The position numbers were made by a program, and so were the translations under genes. From the NCBI GenBank assembly GCA_030544215.1, contig JARZZO010000003.1, positions 19,167,879-19,231,878 of the forward strand: a stretch of 64,000 bases of DNA, in the 5' to 3' direction. This DNA is from Zantedeschia hybrid cultivar. Taxonomy: Eukaryota > Streptophyta > Magnoliopsida > Alismatales > Araceae. The notes under the pieces were generated by a model that ran no database searches, had not been told where the DNA came from, and saw only the letters and a list, made by a program, of their open reading frames with translations. Position 1 is the first letter of the stretch; each line of letters opens with the position of its first letter. Positions 22,328 to 31,958 of this stretch are shown here, in pieces.

Positions 22328-23126
22328 CACCCAATTAACCTTCAGCTCAGCTTACCATCTCGAGACTGATGGGCAGTCGGAGAGGACTATTTAGACACTG
22401 GAAGATATGCTCAAGGCATGTTGCCTAGACTGGGGAGGTTCTTAGGAGCAGCACCTGTCTACAGTGGAGTTTGCCTACAACAACAGTTATCATTCTAGTA
22501 TCGGCATGGCGCCTTATGAGGCATTGTACGGGCGGCCGTGTCGATCTCCTACGAATTGGTCTGAGATTGGCGAGAGGCAGATAGCAGGGCCAGAGTTGGT
22601 TCAGTAGTGTTCTGAAGTTGCCAGAGTGGTGCAGCAGAGGTTGACTACAGCTCAGAGCAGACAGAAGAGTTATGCAGACGTCCGTAGGAGATCGCTTGAG
22701 TTTGAGGTTGGGGACCACGTGTTTCTCCGAGTCTCACCCTCCAATGGTGTGATGAGATTCGGGAAGCGAGGTACGCTGAGTCCGCGATATGTTGGGCCTC
22801 TTCCCATTCTTGCTCGAATTGGAAAAACGGCGTATCAGCTAGCCTTGCCGCCCAGTCTTGCAGGAGTGCACGATGTGTTCCATGTTTCTTTGCTGAGGAA
22901 ATATGTTCAGGATATATCTCATGTGTTGGACTTTTAAAAGTTGGAGGTCGCCGAGGACTTGTCCTTTCCAGAATTTTCAGTACGTATTGAGGATCGCAGG
23001 GAACAGGTCCTACGGAACATGGTTGTTCCTCTGGTTAAGGTGATTTGGCAGCATCGATCTAGAGGCGAGGCTACCTAGGAGCGAGAGGATGAAATGCGGG
23101 AGCAGTTTCCCTACCTTTTCCCGTAA
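22328..23126 (+). pseudogene. Integrase C-terminal part and chromodomain-like tail
   Basis: The third catalytic residue lies in the ETDGQSERT motif near 22360-22385, followed by VEFAYNNSYHSSIGMAPYE, the usual core end. A DNA-binding region follows with GDHVFLRVSP and KLSPR-like motifs (about 22710-22800), then a HDVFHVSLLRKYV motif. The last 60 residues or so (RIEDRREQVLRN and VPLVKVIWQH) resemble the chromodomain that steers Tekay-type integration towards heterochromatin. At least four TAG stops and one TAA interrupt it. Confidence 0.85.
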
Positions 23127-23198
23127 GTTTTATGGTGAGCTTGTACCATTATTTTTCGATTTTGTTACTTTTAATAATAATTTCGGAGACGAAATTCT

Positions 23199-23214
23199 TT
23201 TAAGGGGGGGAGAA
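23199..23214 (+). other. Polypurine tract of the Tekay element
   Basis: TTTAAGGGGGGGAGAA lies immediately before the 3' LTR start at 23215, as expected for the primer of plus-strand DNA synthesis. Confidence 0.85.
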
Positions 23215-26106
23215 TGTAAGGATTGAGGTTTCGGATCCGGTTATCGGGTCAGTTTTCGGCGTTAGATCCCTTAGTTTGGGCCCTGATGGGGCTGAGACTT
23301 AGTTTCCTTTTCGCGTCGAGCTTGCTCGATGCGGTTTAAACGGCGTCCATCAATGTGGACGTGTTTTAGGCTGTGCCACGTGGGCTGGCCTTGGGGCACG
23401 AGAGTACGGCCCTGGTCTTATCGTCTGAATAGCATCTTGTATGGACGACGCTATTTAGAGTACGACCTTACTTTGTCAGAGTACGGTCCGGTCTTGTCAT
23501 CTGAATGACGTCGGACTTCGACGACGCGTTTTCCCCAGCTTCTGTTTGACCCCGCGAACCCTCCCTCCTTTCCCTCATTCTTTCCTTTCTCTTCTTTCTC
23601 CTCTCTTCCCTCCGATCTCCGGCGAGCCCTTTCCCCTCTCCTTACTTTCCTCTCCCCATTCTTAGGGCTGTCAACAGATCTGGATATTATCCGACTCCGA
23701 TTCGTATCCGCATCCGATTAGTCGGATATTTATCTGATTAAGACATCCGGCGGACATATCCGAATATCCGTTTAATTATCCGATTAACATTCGAAGCGCA
23801 AATGGAAAATAGATATCCGCTCCGATTATTATCTGACTGATTATGTATTTTAATAAATTATTTTAATTTTAATGATATTTATATATTTAAATAAGTGGTA
23901 ATTCAATATTTGAAGTATGCTTCAGACATGTTGAGCGATAATAATGAAGTTTCTTGTATTTTTTATTTTTAGTAGTTTTACTAATTTAGATAAATTATTT
24001 AAGCATTTGTTATTATCTAAGGTATATTTAATGAAGCATTCAAATTATTTAAATTTTTCTAGATATTTATAACTTGAATATGTATTAATTTAAATCTATG
24101 ATATTCATGGACTATGCAAAAAATAAAACTTACAAGTCATTAAATTAAATTACAAGACAAAGTTGAAATATTTAAGTATTCGAATTATTATCCGAATTCG
24201 AATGCTATCCGGCGGAGTCGAATTCGGATAGAAAAATTTATTATCCGTCGGATAGTATCCGGAGTCAGATATTCGGATAATATTAAACGGAGCGGAGTCA
24301 GATATTGTGGTATTTGCTCCGTATTCACTCTGTTGACAGTCCTACGCATTCCTCCTCTCCCTCCACTCCAATAACTTCCTAACTTCCTCCACTACCACCA
24401 CCACTTCCTCTGCGACGCATTTCTCTCCGGACGGTAGTCGACGTCCCGGTAGAGTAACGGCGTCCACGGCGGTACCGGCGGCGGCGTGTGGCGAGGCGGG
24501 TTGGCGGCTTGGAGCTAGGAGGAGTTCGAGTAACCGGTAGGGTGACGATCCCCGTTGTATTTCGTTTAAAAACCATGTTTTTCCCGCTTTGGAGCATGTT
24601 TAGGGGTTTTCTTGGGTCGAAAATACTAATTGCATGCAATGAGAATTTAGGTGTTTTAATGGGTATTCAAGTTCTTCTCCTCCTTCTCTACTTTTTTTGT
24701 GTTTTTATACGATTTGGGGGAGGAAATCCCACCCCGTGGATTGGGAGATGGCGGAGGAAGAACTTGTCTGTGAGGGTTAAATGGCGTCGGGGGACAGCGA
24801 CACCTTTTAGAAAGGCGGCTACTACCCGCGACGCGATTTAACCCAAATAACAGACTCTGTCTCTGGACTGATGAGCGTCTAGGGACAGCGACGCCGTTTG
24901 AACGGCGACTTCCATGTCCGACGCGTTTTAAAGTGAAATCACTCGAGGTTTGACTATGTTTCTGTCGTTATCAAGCGACTAGGGACAGCGGCGCCTTTCA
25001 TAAGGCAGCTACATATGACGACGCATTTTAGGCCATTTTTCGGAGCCAATTTTTATATAAACCAGTTTAGGAAGCTTGAATGACGTCGGCCTTGGGCGAC
25101 GCGATTCAAGCCAGAATTCCATTAATCCCTACAATTAACACGTGTTTATATTGTTAGATAGTTTAGTTAATTGCATGCTTAGAAATGTACTCAATGACGA
25201 TGAGTTCTATGTGATCGGATCGCACCGTGTTGTGTTTTGTGCGATCATGGGCCTAGAGTGACAGTTGTTAGCGCTTAGGCACCCTGTGTCGGTGTGGGAG
25301 TAACACGGCGCCGGTGTAGGAGTGGCGGGGTGACGCCTAGAGAGAGGATCACTTGGTGTACCCCAGGGTATAGCTAGTACCGGTGTGGGAGTGGTACATT
25401 CGGAGTGTCACTCGTACTAGGGGAAGCATAACCACTTGGAGCCTGTAAGGCCGGAGTAGCTAGTGCGCTATCCGAGGGGTTGCTGTTTGGTCTCAGCAGG
25501 TCGGTGTTTCCAGGGTTCGACCGTATGGTTGGCGTGTTTTGTCGAGACGCTGGTTGTATGCTCCGTGGTAGAATGGTTTCAGAATTGTGCATGTTATATT
25601 TCGAATGCATGTGTTTTATATCGAATCTAAGAATTGTGTTTACTGCTTTACTTGCTTAAATTATCTATAATTGTGTTGCTACACTTGTAGGTGCGTGAGT
25701 GGGCGGTGGAGATCGAAGGATTCCTACTGAGTCTTTTCGATGAGACTCACCCTTACGGTTTTCAGGTGAGGGTTCCAGGCAGGCGTAGCGAGGAGAGTGT
25801 TGCTTTGGGTTGCGCACCAGTAGCCGTTGTTCCGGGGTATGCCCCGATGTAGTTGTTATTTTATTTTCTGGCATGTATGCTTAATTATTTCATTTTAGTT
25901 GGAGTATGTAATTATTTGTTGAGTCTAGTCGCATTGTAATCATTTCTAATTCTTGCACTTCCTTTTGAATTCAATGCGATGTAAATGTTTAGCTTAGTTT
26001 ATTATTTATTTTCCAGACTTATCATGATCCTGGATTGTTTCCAAATTAATGATTCGGTACCCACTTAGTAATCGGATCCCCGATTATGGGGTGGCAGGTC
26101 GTTACA
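23215..26106 (+). repeat. 3' LTR of the Tekay element, carrying a hAT insertion
   Basis: This LTR matches the 5' LTR end to end and is 2892 bp long because it contains a 682-bp hAT-like element. Without it the length is 2210 bp, close to the 5' LTR's 2189 bp. Scattered single-base differences and small gaps between the two LTRs show that the element is not recent. Confidence 0.88.
23663..24344. mobile_element. Non-autonomous hAT-like element
   Basis: The termini are inverted repeats TAGGGCTGTCAACA and TGTTGACAGTCCTA. The flanks CCCATTCT and CGCATTCC match at six of eight bases, the 8-bp target-duplication size of hAT elements, and the uninterrupted site is visible in the 5' LTR. Both subterminal regions are crowded with TATCCG and CGGATA motifs, the kind of repeated site a hAT transposase binds. 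The AT-rich centre encodes nothing. Confidence 0.8.
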
Positions 26107-26344
26107 CACATTGTCTATAACATAGTATCAATAACATGTTACAATTAAAAACATATGATTTTAATAACGAATGAATAGGTCAAATAATGTACTATAGACA
26201 ATATCTAAATAAAGTAAATCATAATGTTCCACAAAAATCAAAATGTTTATCTCATGGGTATACAATATGAAATGCATCCACTGGAGTAATAAGCTCTAAA
26301 TCCAAACTTGCCTTTGTGACCATGGCGGCGGCGGCACTGGAGTG
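26107..26344. other. Right-hand remnant of the sequence the Tekay element entered
   Basis: This short AT-rich piece continues the pre-insertion site to the right of the CACAT duplication. It contains ATAACATAG and ATAACATGTT phrases resembling those near 11000-11200, in keeping with the same old MULE. It ends in a small GGCGGCGGC run. No gene is visible. Confidence 0.4.
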
Positions 26345-27897
26345 TGTTAGTCTTAAGTGGCCTATAGGCCAATCTGACTATGTAAATCTCGTTTATTTAT
26401 TAATATAATAGCATTATATTCATTATGTATAATTCGTTATTATTGTCTCATAATGAAGTTCGTGAATATGTGCGAAAGTGATCAGATTATGATGAGATAA
26501 TACTAGTGAAACTAATCACTTAAACACACATATTCTTAATAGTTCATAGTCGGAGGATATCCGAGAAGGACATTGGATATCCGGTTAGACTAGTACATAT
26601 TACTCCCGCTCATAAGATGAGGGTGACTGATCTCATAGTCACTTGTGTGGAGACACTAAGGCGAATCTGTAGGTGCTCATTAGAGAATGAGTTCACTGAA
26701 CTAATCTGACTGAATCGATGGATGGTATAGTGCCTCACTGTCAACCAGCTTGATTTTATTGTCGTTGTTGCGTGGATGGTCCTCGTACCTGAGACACCAA
26801 GGACACCTTGTCGATGGACTTCTGTATTTTGACCTTGGTTTATGAATCTCTAACCACGAGATTCTAAATATCCAAGGATCGGGTAAAACGGAATACTGTC
26901 GAAGGGAATTGAGTGTCAATAAGGAATCATTCGCTCTCGGTACTTAGAGAGAGAATGCTCTAGGAAGAATGCGTAGAAGTCTCTAGCCAGGGCGGACGAT
27001 AATATCGGGAAAGGGGTTTTCCGATAATATACGGCAGCATCCGATCCAAGTGAGTCGACCGGTTAGGGTTTGACAGTACACCATATCCTGAGTTGACTCG
27101 AGAGCATTGTACGAATGAAGGACTATATCCACGCGGTAACTGTCGGCAGAAAGGTTCCAAGAGTGGGTTACTTAACCCCGATACCTTCTGGGTTCACGTG
27201 GTATTGTTTGGCACCCAACGTGATCGGATGCCCGACCGAATTCGATGTGCGACGTTGATTCGATTGATTAATTAATTAATATAGGTTATTAATTGATTAA
27301 TCAGGCCAGTGAGGAGTCACTGGGCTTATTAGGCCATTAACCGGACTGGTTATTGGGCCTAGAGGGTCATACATAAATGATTATCAAGGCGATGAATAAA
27401 TAAGTAGGTTTTATATTAATCGGGGGTTTTTATGAAAAACTGCACGGTTAGTATAAAATGTAGCGAACGGGCTGAGCAGGCCACGCTGTTGCTAACCCTA
27501 GCCTCCCCTCCTCTCTTCCTCTCTCTCTTTGGCACCCCAGGTCTGATCCGGATCTCCGGATCTGCTCCGCCGCTTCTCTGACTCCCTTTCGACGAAAAAT
27601 CGTTCGCGCGTTGCGGCGATTGTTGCAGCGAACAACGGAGGTTTTGTGGCTGCGAAGAACGAGGAACGTGAGAATATCTACTGCGAGGAGGATCGCATGG
27701 ACTCCACTAGAGGCCGGGTGCTTGCGCGGCTTGTGGTGTCGCACCGACGGAACCGAACAGTTGCAAATTCGAATCCGCACACGGTAAGACTTTGATTATC
27801 CGATAATCGATTTTCGATATTTGAAACGAGAACGGATCGTTGGTTTAATTTTATTTTCCGCTGTGTGAGCGATCCAGAGAAATCCGAGAACCCAACA
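26345..27897 (+). mobile_element. Copia-type solo LTR
   Basis: The sequence runs from TGTTAGTCTTAAG to AACCCAACA, 1553 bp, and aligns throughout with the solo LTR at 16882-18336. The flanks GAGTG and GAATG match at four of five bases. There is no primer-binding site next to it. It is about 100 bp longer than its relative, mainly because it keeps a block near 26545-26640 that the other lacks. Confidence 0.82.
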
Positions 27898-28400
27898 GAA
27901 TGCATGATAGGCGACTGAAGGAGATGGACCAGCTCATGAAGAAGTGGGAGGGACTTATAAGGGAAGGGCAAGAACGGGATTCTGGGTGCTGGGAACAGCA
28001 GAACGGATGCTAATGGGCGCGCAACGACTGGAAAATAAGGTCCAAAAAAAAGCAGGGACTTGCCCCACCTAGATTTGTTGTCGGAGACTGGAAAAAACTA
28101 TTTGGCTCTAACATAACCCCTTGGCCAATTTTCCCAAAATATTTAGAGGAAGTGTTGATTGGTAAAATTGTAACAAAGCAACTCATGCCTCCATATAGAA
28201 GGGGAAGAAGCAACGCTTTCTCTGGTCAGGGTGGATGACTTTCAATTAGAGTACCTTTAGACTTCCAAAACATCTCATCTAGCTGTTTTGAAGAGGAAAT
28301 GTTAGGACATAGAGATTATATATATGATCTTTTAGCTTTTTATATTGAAAAAGCATGGCATTATGACGAAGGTATCAAATAGTATGGTTGTTTAAAAATA
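27898..28400 (+). pseudogene. Unrecognised degenerate coding fragment
   Basis: A plus-strand frame gives protein-like text with a few stops: a MDQLMKKWEGLIREGQ stretch near 27930, a FVVGDWKKLFGS stretch near 28075, WPIFPKYLEEVLIGKIV near 28122-28170, and a YDLLAFYIEKAWHYDEG stretch near 28325-28375. Charged and aromatic residues alternate as in real proteins, but I cannot name the family. It may be a host-gene fragment or part of the old MULE; the solo LTR cuts its left side. Confidence 0.35.
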
Positions 28401-29258
28401 ATTGGATTTGTTTGACCTGCTATTTTTTTGTTATATGTGAAAGTCAACAATGTATCCCAAAGTGATTGCAATACAACTGATAATGTCCTTGGGGGTTTGA
28501 ATAGCTATTCTTTGAAGCATCAGTAAGCAAGGTGGTATAGCAAGTTTTAAAAAAAACACTTTTTTTTAAGTGGGTCCCAATATGTCTCACGTGTCCATAA
28601 AATACAATCTCTCATTCGGTAATTAAAAAATAAAAAAAATAAAAATTAGTCCTCAATGAATACTAAAAAAATATCTTTAATAGGTCGAACCCAATAAATT
28701 TTTTTTTCATTTTTTTTAATGATCTGATCAAAGATCAACCTATATGAAAACATGAGATATGTTGGAGCTAACCTTAAAAAAAAAATACAATTACTTGCTG
28801 CCCCACCAGAAGGTGCAGTAGTACCAACTACCAAGGGATGCACTAAGTAAAACTCTAGCAGGATAATATTAATGTAAGTAACCTTTACAATAACCTCTTA
28901 CAAGATGAATGTGCGCCGATCCATCTCATCTACAGTACACAATGTTTGTCCAAGTACGTTGAAGTAATCATAAATAGATGCAAAACCATCCTACTTATGT
29001 TTTAGTTCTAGTCACCTTAATGGCCTATCATGTCAAGCGAGTCCATTTCTTTGGACAATGCTTTCCATTCGAATATCACTACTTTTATGGCTGGGATCTA
29101 TAAAATGGACACGTTAAAGATCACAATTCAGAGGCTTAAGAAATCCCACGAAGAGGAAGGTCAAAGATTGATGCTATCTAAATATAAAAGAGAAATGCTT
29201 ATCCCATCACTTAATGCTTATCCCATCACTTGAAATGTGTTATCTAACTCAAAAACAA
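28401..29258. other. AT-rich intergenic DNA, nothing recognised
   Basis: There is no credible reading frame. Poly-A and poly-T runs are frequent between 28540 and 28790. A 67-codon frame at 29030-29233 has no features that would support a gene. Confidence 0.4.
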
Positions 29259-29709
29259 CATCTGGCGCCCCTACATATCTTCATACAGTGCAATAAAAGC
29301 GCCTAACACATGCTGACATCAGCACATATAGGCGTCCCTAAATTTTTTTTACTTTTATCTTGAAGTTTTGGGAATATGTACGTGCTCTCGAGAGCATGTC
29401 CAAAGTTTCGGAGCATATGCTCTCAAAAGCACGTACATGGTCTTGAAAGCACATGCTCCCGATAGCGCGTACATGTCCTCTAGAGCACATACATGTTTTT
29501 CAGAAAGCACATACAGTCCTCCAGAGCGAACATGACCTTTAGAGTGCGGACACGTCCTCCACAGTGCGTACATGTCCTCCAGAATGTGTATACCTCCAAA
29601 ATCTAGGGCAAAAGTAAAAAAAATTTTTAAGAGACACTCATGTGCATTGACGTCAGCATGCGTTAGACGCCACTATTGCACTACAGAAGACATGTAAAGA
29701 CGTCAGATG
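29259..29709. mobile_element. MITE with long inverted repeats and a minisatellite core
   Basis: The outer 110 bases or so at each end are imperfect inverted copies. The left arm starts CATCTGGCGCCCC, the right arm ends GACGTCAGATG, and both contain a TGCTGACRTCA-like block and a poly-A/T run. Between them, 29390-29600, lie about nine diverged units of 16-22 bp around AGCACGTACATGTCCTC. Long inverted termini suggest a MULE-derived MITE. No clear target duplication was found. Confidence 0.6.
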
Positions 29710-30269
29710 ATATTTTTTTGTTCGAAAAAACATTCCACGTGAGACTTACTACATCTCGAGTGGTGCGGTAAGTAATTCTCAATATAAAATGGGACTTCTA
29801 AACTTTTTTCATGTTGTGGGTTGAGTTTTTTAAATGGAATTAGATCACTTGGATTTTTTTCTCTTGAACCTTTGGTCCAGATCCTAAAACTTCATTGATT
29901 AAAAATGACATATTTTTGGAACTCGTTCCATTTATGAGCATTTGAAAAATATATTCCAACTAATAGAATTTTAAGATCCATGTAAAGACCCAGGATCAGA
30001 AGGGTCCAGTTGATCCCATTCCTCTTTAAACAAGTTTATATGAGTAATAATTATTGCATTACATGTACTATAACTGTGCTCAGTCATGTTACAATGCAGC
30101 GTCTCATTGATTCACATGCACATGATAACACAGTTAAGTCAACTTTTATCTCAAACGAGATTGTCTTTAACGATGAGTATTATAATGTCTGGTTAGATAT
30201 TTAATATAAATCACATCATTGTAGAAAAGACAAATGGTAGAGATTGCAAATCAGACTTCATTAGAGAAC
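29710..30269. other. Intergenic DNA, nothing recognised
   Basis: No coding, RNA or clear repeat feature is visible between the MITE at 29259-29709 and the AT-rich array that begins near 30270. Confidence 0.4.
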
Positions 30270-31170
30270 GGAAGACGTCCTAATATAATGCAATATATTA
30301 TATGGAAATAATATGTACATCAAAAGAATGAAATATACTATGTGAAAATGATATGTAATTGTAAAAACGATATATACATAGTCAGAAGTTAATATACTAT
30401 GTGAAAATGATATATAATTTGAGAATAAAGTATACACTATCACTTTGTTTGCAGAATAACTTAAACCAGAATAAGGTTCTGGGAATTTCTTAAATCAGAA
30501 TAAGAGATATTTTGATTTGGTAAGTTATTGGTATTCCACCCAGAATAAGAAGAATTATACTGCGTTATTCTAAGTGATTTGGTAAGAATAAGTAGAATAA
30601 GGAGTGAAATAAAAGATAAAATTAAGAGTATTAGAGGAATTAGATATTCCATGTCTCAATTTGATTGTAGAATAGGTTAATCCAGAATTACTTATCCGGA
30701 ATAGCGTATACTAGAATAAGGGGTGCTTAGCTTTGGTAATTATGTGGGACCCACTGGTGGAATAAGAAGGATAAGCAATTCCTAGATCTAAGGTCGAATT
30801 GCTTATTCTCCTTATTCTCCGAATAGGTTATTCGGCACCAGTATAAACCATTCCGCTTGTCAAAGCTAAATTAAACTTATTCTCCCTTTATTCTTTCTTA
30901 TTCTTCTCATATTCTCCAATCAAAGTGGCGTAGATTTGGAGAGTTGGGAGAATTGGAGGAATTAGGCATACCCTCAACCAAATCAGAATAGAACCTTTAT
31001 ACCGGCTATTCTGTCCATATTCCACAAACAATAGGAATGAGATACAATACATGGAAAATGATAAATGTGGGAATGAAATGCAGATTGTAGGAATTCATAT
31101 ATTCGGAATGATATATATTTAGTAAAAATGAAATATATATCGCATAAACGAAATATGCATTGTTCTCATG
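30270..31170. mobile_element. MITE-like element inside an AT-rich minisatellite
   Basis: A segment of about 590 bp (30444-31032) begins TTGTTTGCAGAATA and ends with the related inverted sequence CCATATTCCACAAACAA. It is packed with AGAATAAG-type motifs. On both sides (30270-30440 and 31033-31170) the DNA repeats an AAATGATATRTA phrase, so the element seems to have entered an existing array. Superfamily and exact ends are uncertain. Confidence 0.45.
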
Positions 31171-31958
31171 CATCCTTGAACATTTTTTCTAATTCAAACT
31201 AATGACACATATTAAATATTTTATCAAATACAATAATATCTATTGATAAATACGATCTTATTTGACTTAAAAACTGGCTCAATTGTCAGGTAATGCGTGC
31301 ATAGACTAATCCTTAGAGTAATAAAAGACTGTATTATGGTATATCTCAATACAATTGCAACACATATATTGCCTCACGTAACTTGTCTAATGGACTCGAC
31401 CCACAACATGAAAATAAAAGTTGAGTCCCATTTTGGATTTCAACGCATCAACCTTTGACTTATTCATTCCCCTGAACCCTTTTAAAGTAGAGAAAGACTA
31501 ATTACAATGTCCGGCCATTATAAATTCGCTTTGATCGGACGACAGCTGAGTAATCATTTTTTTATATATATATTTTTAGAAAATTGCAGCCATGGGAGAC
31601 CATCCTAATTAGGCATTTATGCCATCCGATCTGATTAGAAAAAAGAAAGGATCATTAGGGGATCCGAGCGCCATCCGGTCGCAGCACTACAAGTGCGACA
31701 AGTCTTTCTCTTTAAAGTTAAGGATGCAAATCATATACATGATCGATAAGTAATGTTTTTAATCAAATATATATGATATACTAATATTTAATTATTCGAT
31801 TTATTATTAATTTATTAAATAATTAACAGATAATATTTCTAAATCGGTAACTTAACCGATATGATTACGAATCTATCTTCCATCCGTACCCAATCTGACC
31901 GGTTTGCATCCCTGTTTAAAGCGTTCGCCCGCGAAAAGGCACAAAACGCGAAACGCCC
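31171..31958 (+). promoter_or_regulatory. 5' flank of the PPR gene
   Basis: No other gene lies between the AT-rich repeats and the PPR start codon, so this interval should hold its promoter and leader. TATA-like runs occur near 31560 and 31780, but none can be assigned as the functional box. From about 31910 the composition turns GC-rich, as in the following coding region. Confidence 0.35.

Larger units (their letters stand above)
12478..26106 (+). mobile_element. Complete Tekay-type Ty3/gypsy chromovirus with nested insertions
   Basis: The element has both LTRs (12478-14666 and 23215-26106), a methionine-tRNA primer-binding site, gag-pol remnants in the order gag, protease, reverse transcriptase, RNase H, integrase and chromodomain-like tail, and a polypurine tract. 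An exact target duplication CACAT lies at 12473-12477 and 26107-26111. Domain order and the tail with a VRIEDR and VPLVKV pattern fit the Tekay/Del chromovirus group. The coding region has many stops and one frame loss, so it is inactive. Without three later insertions (1455, 2342 and 682 bp) the element would be about 9.1 kb. Confidence 0.9.
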
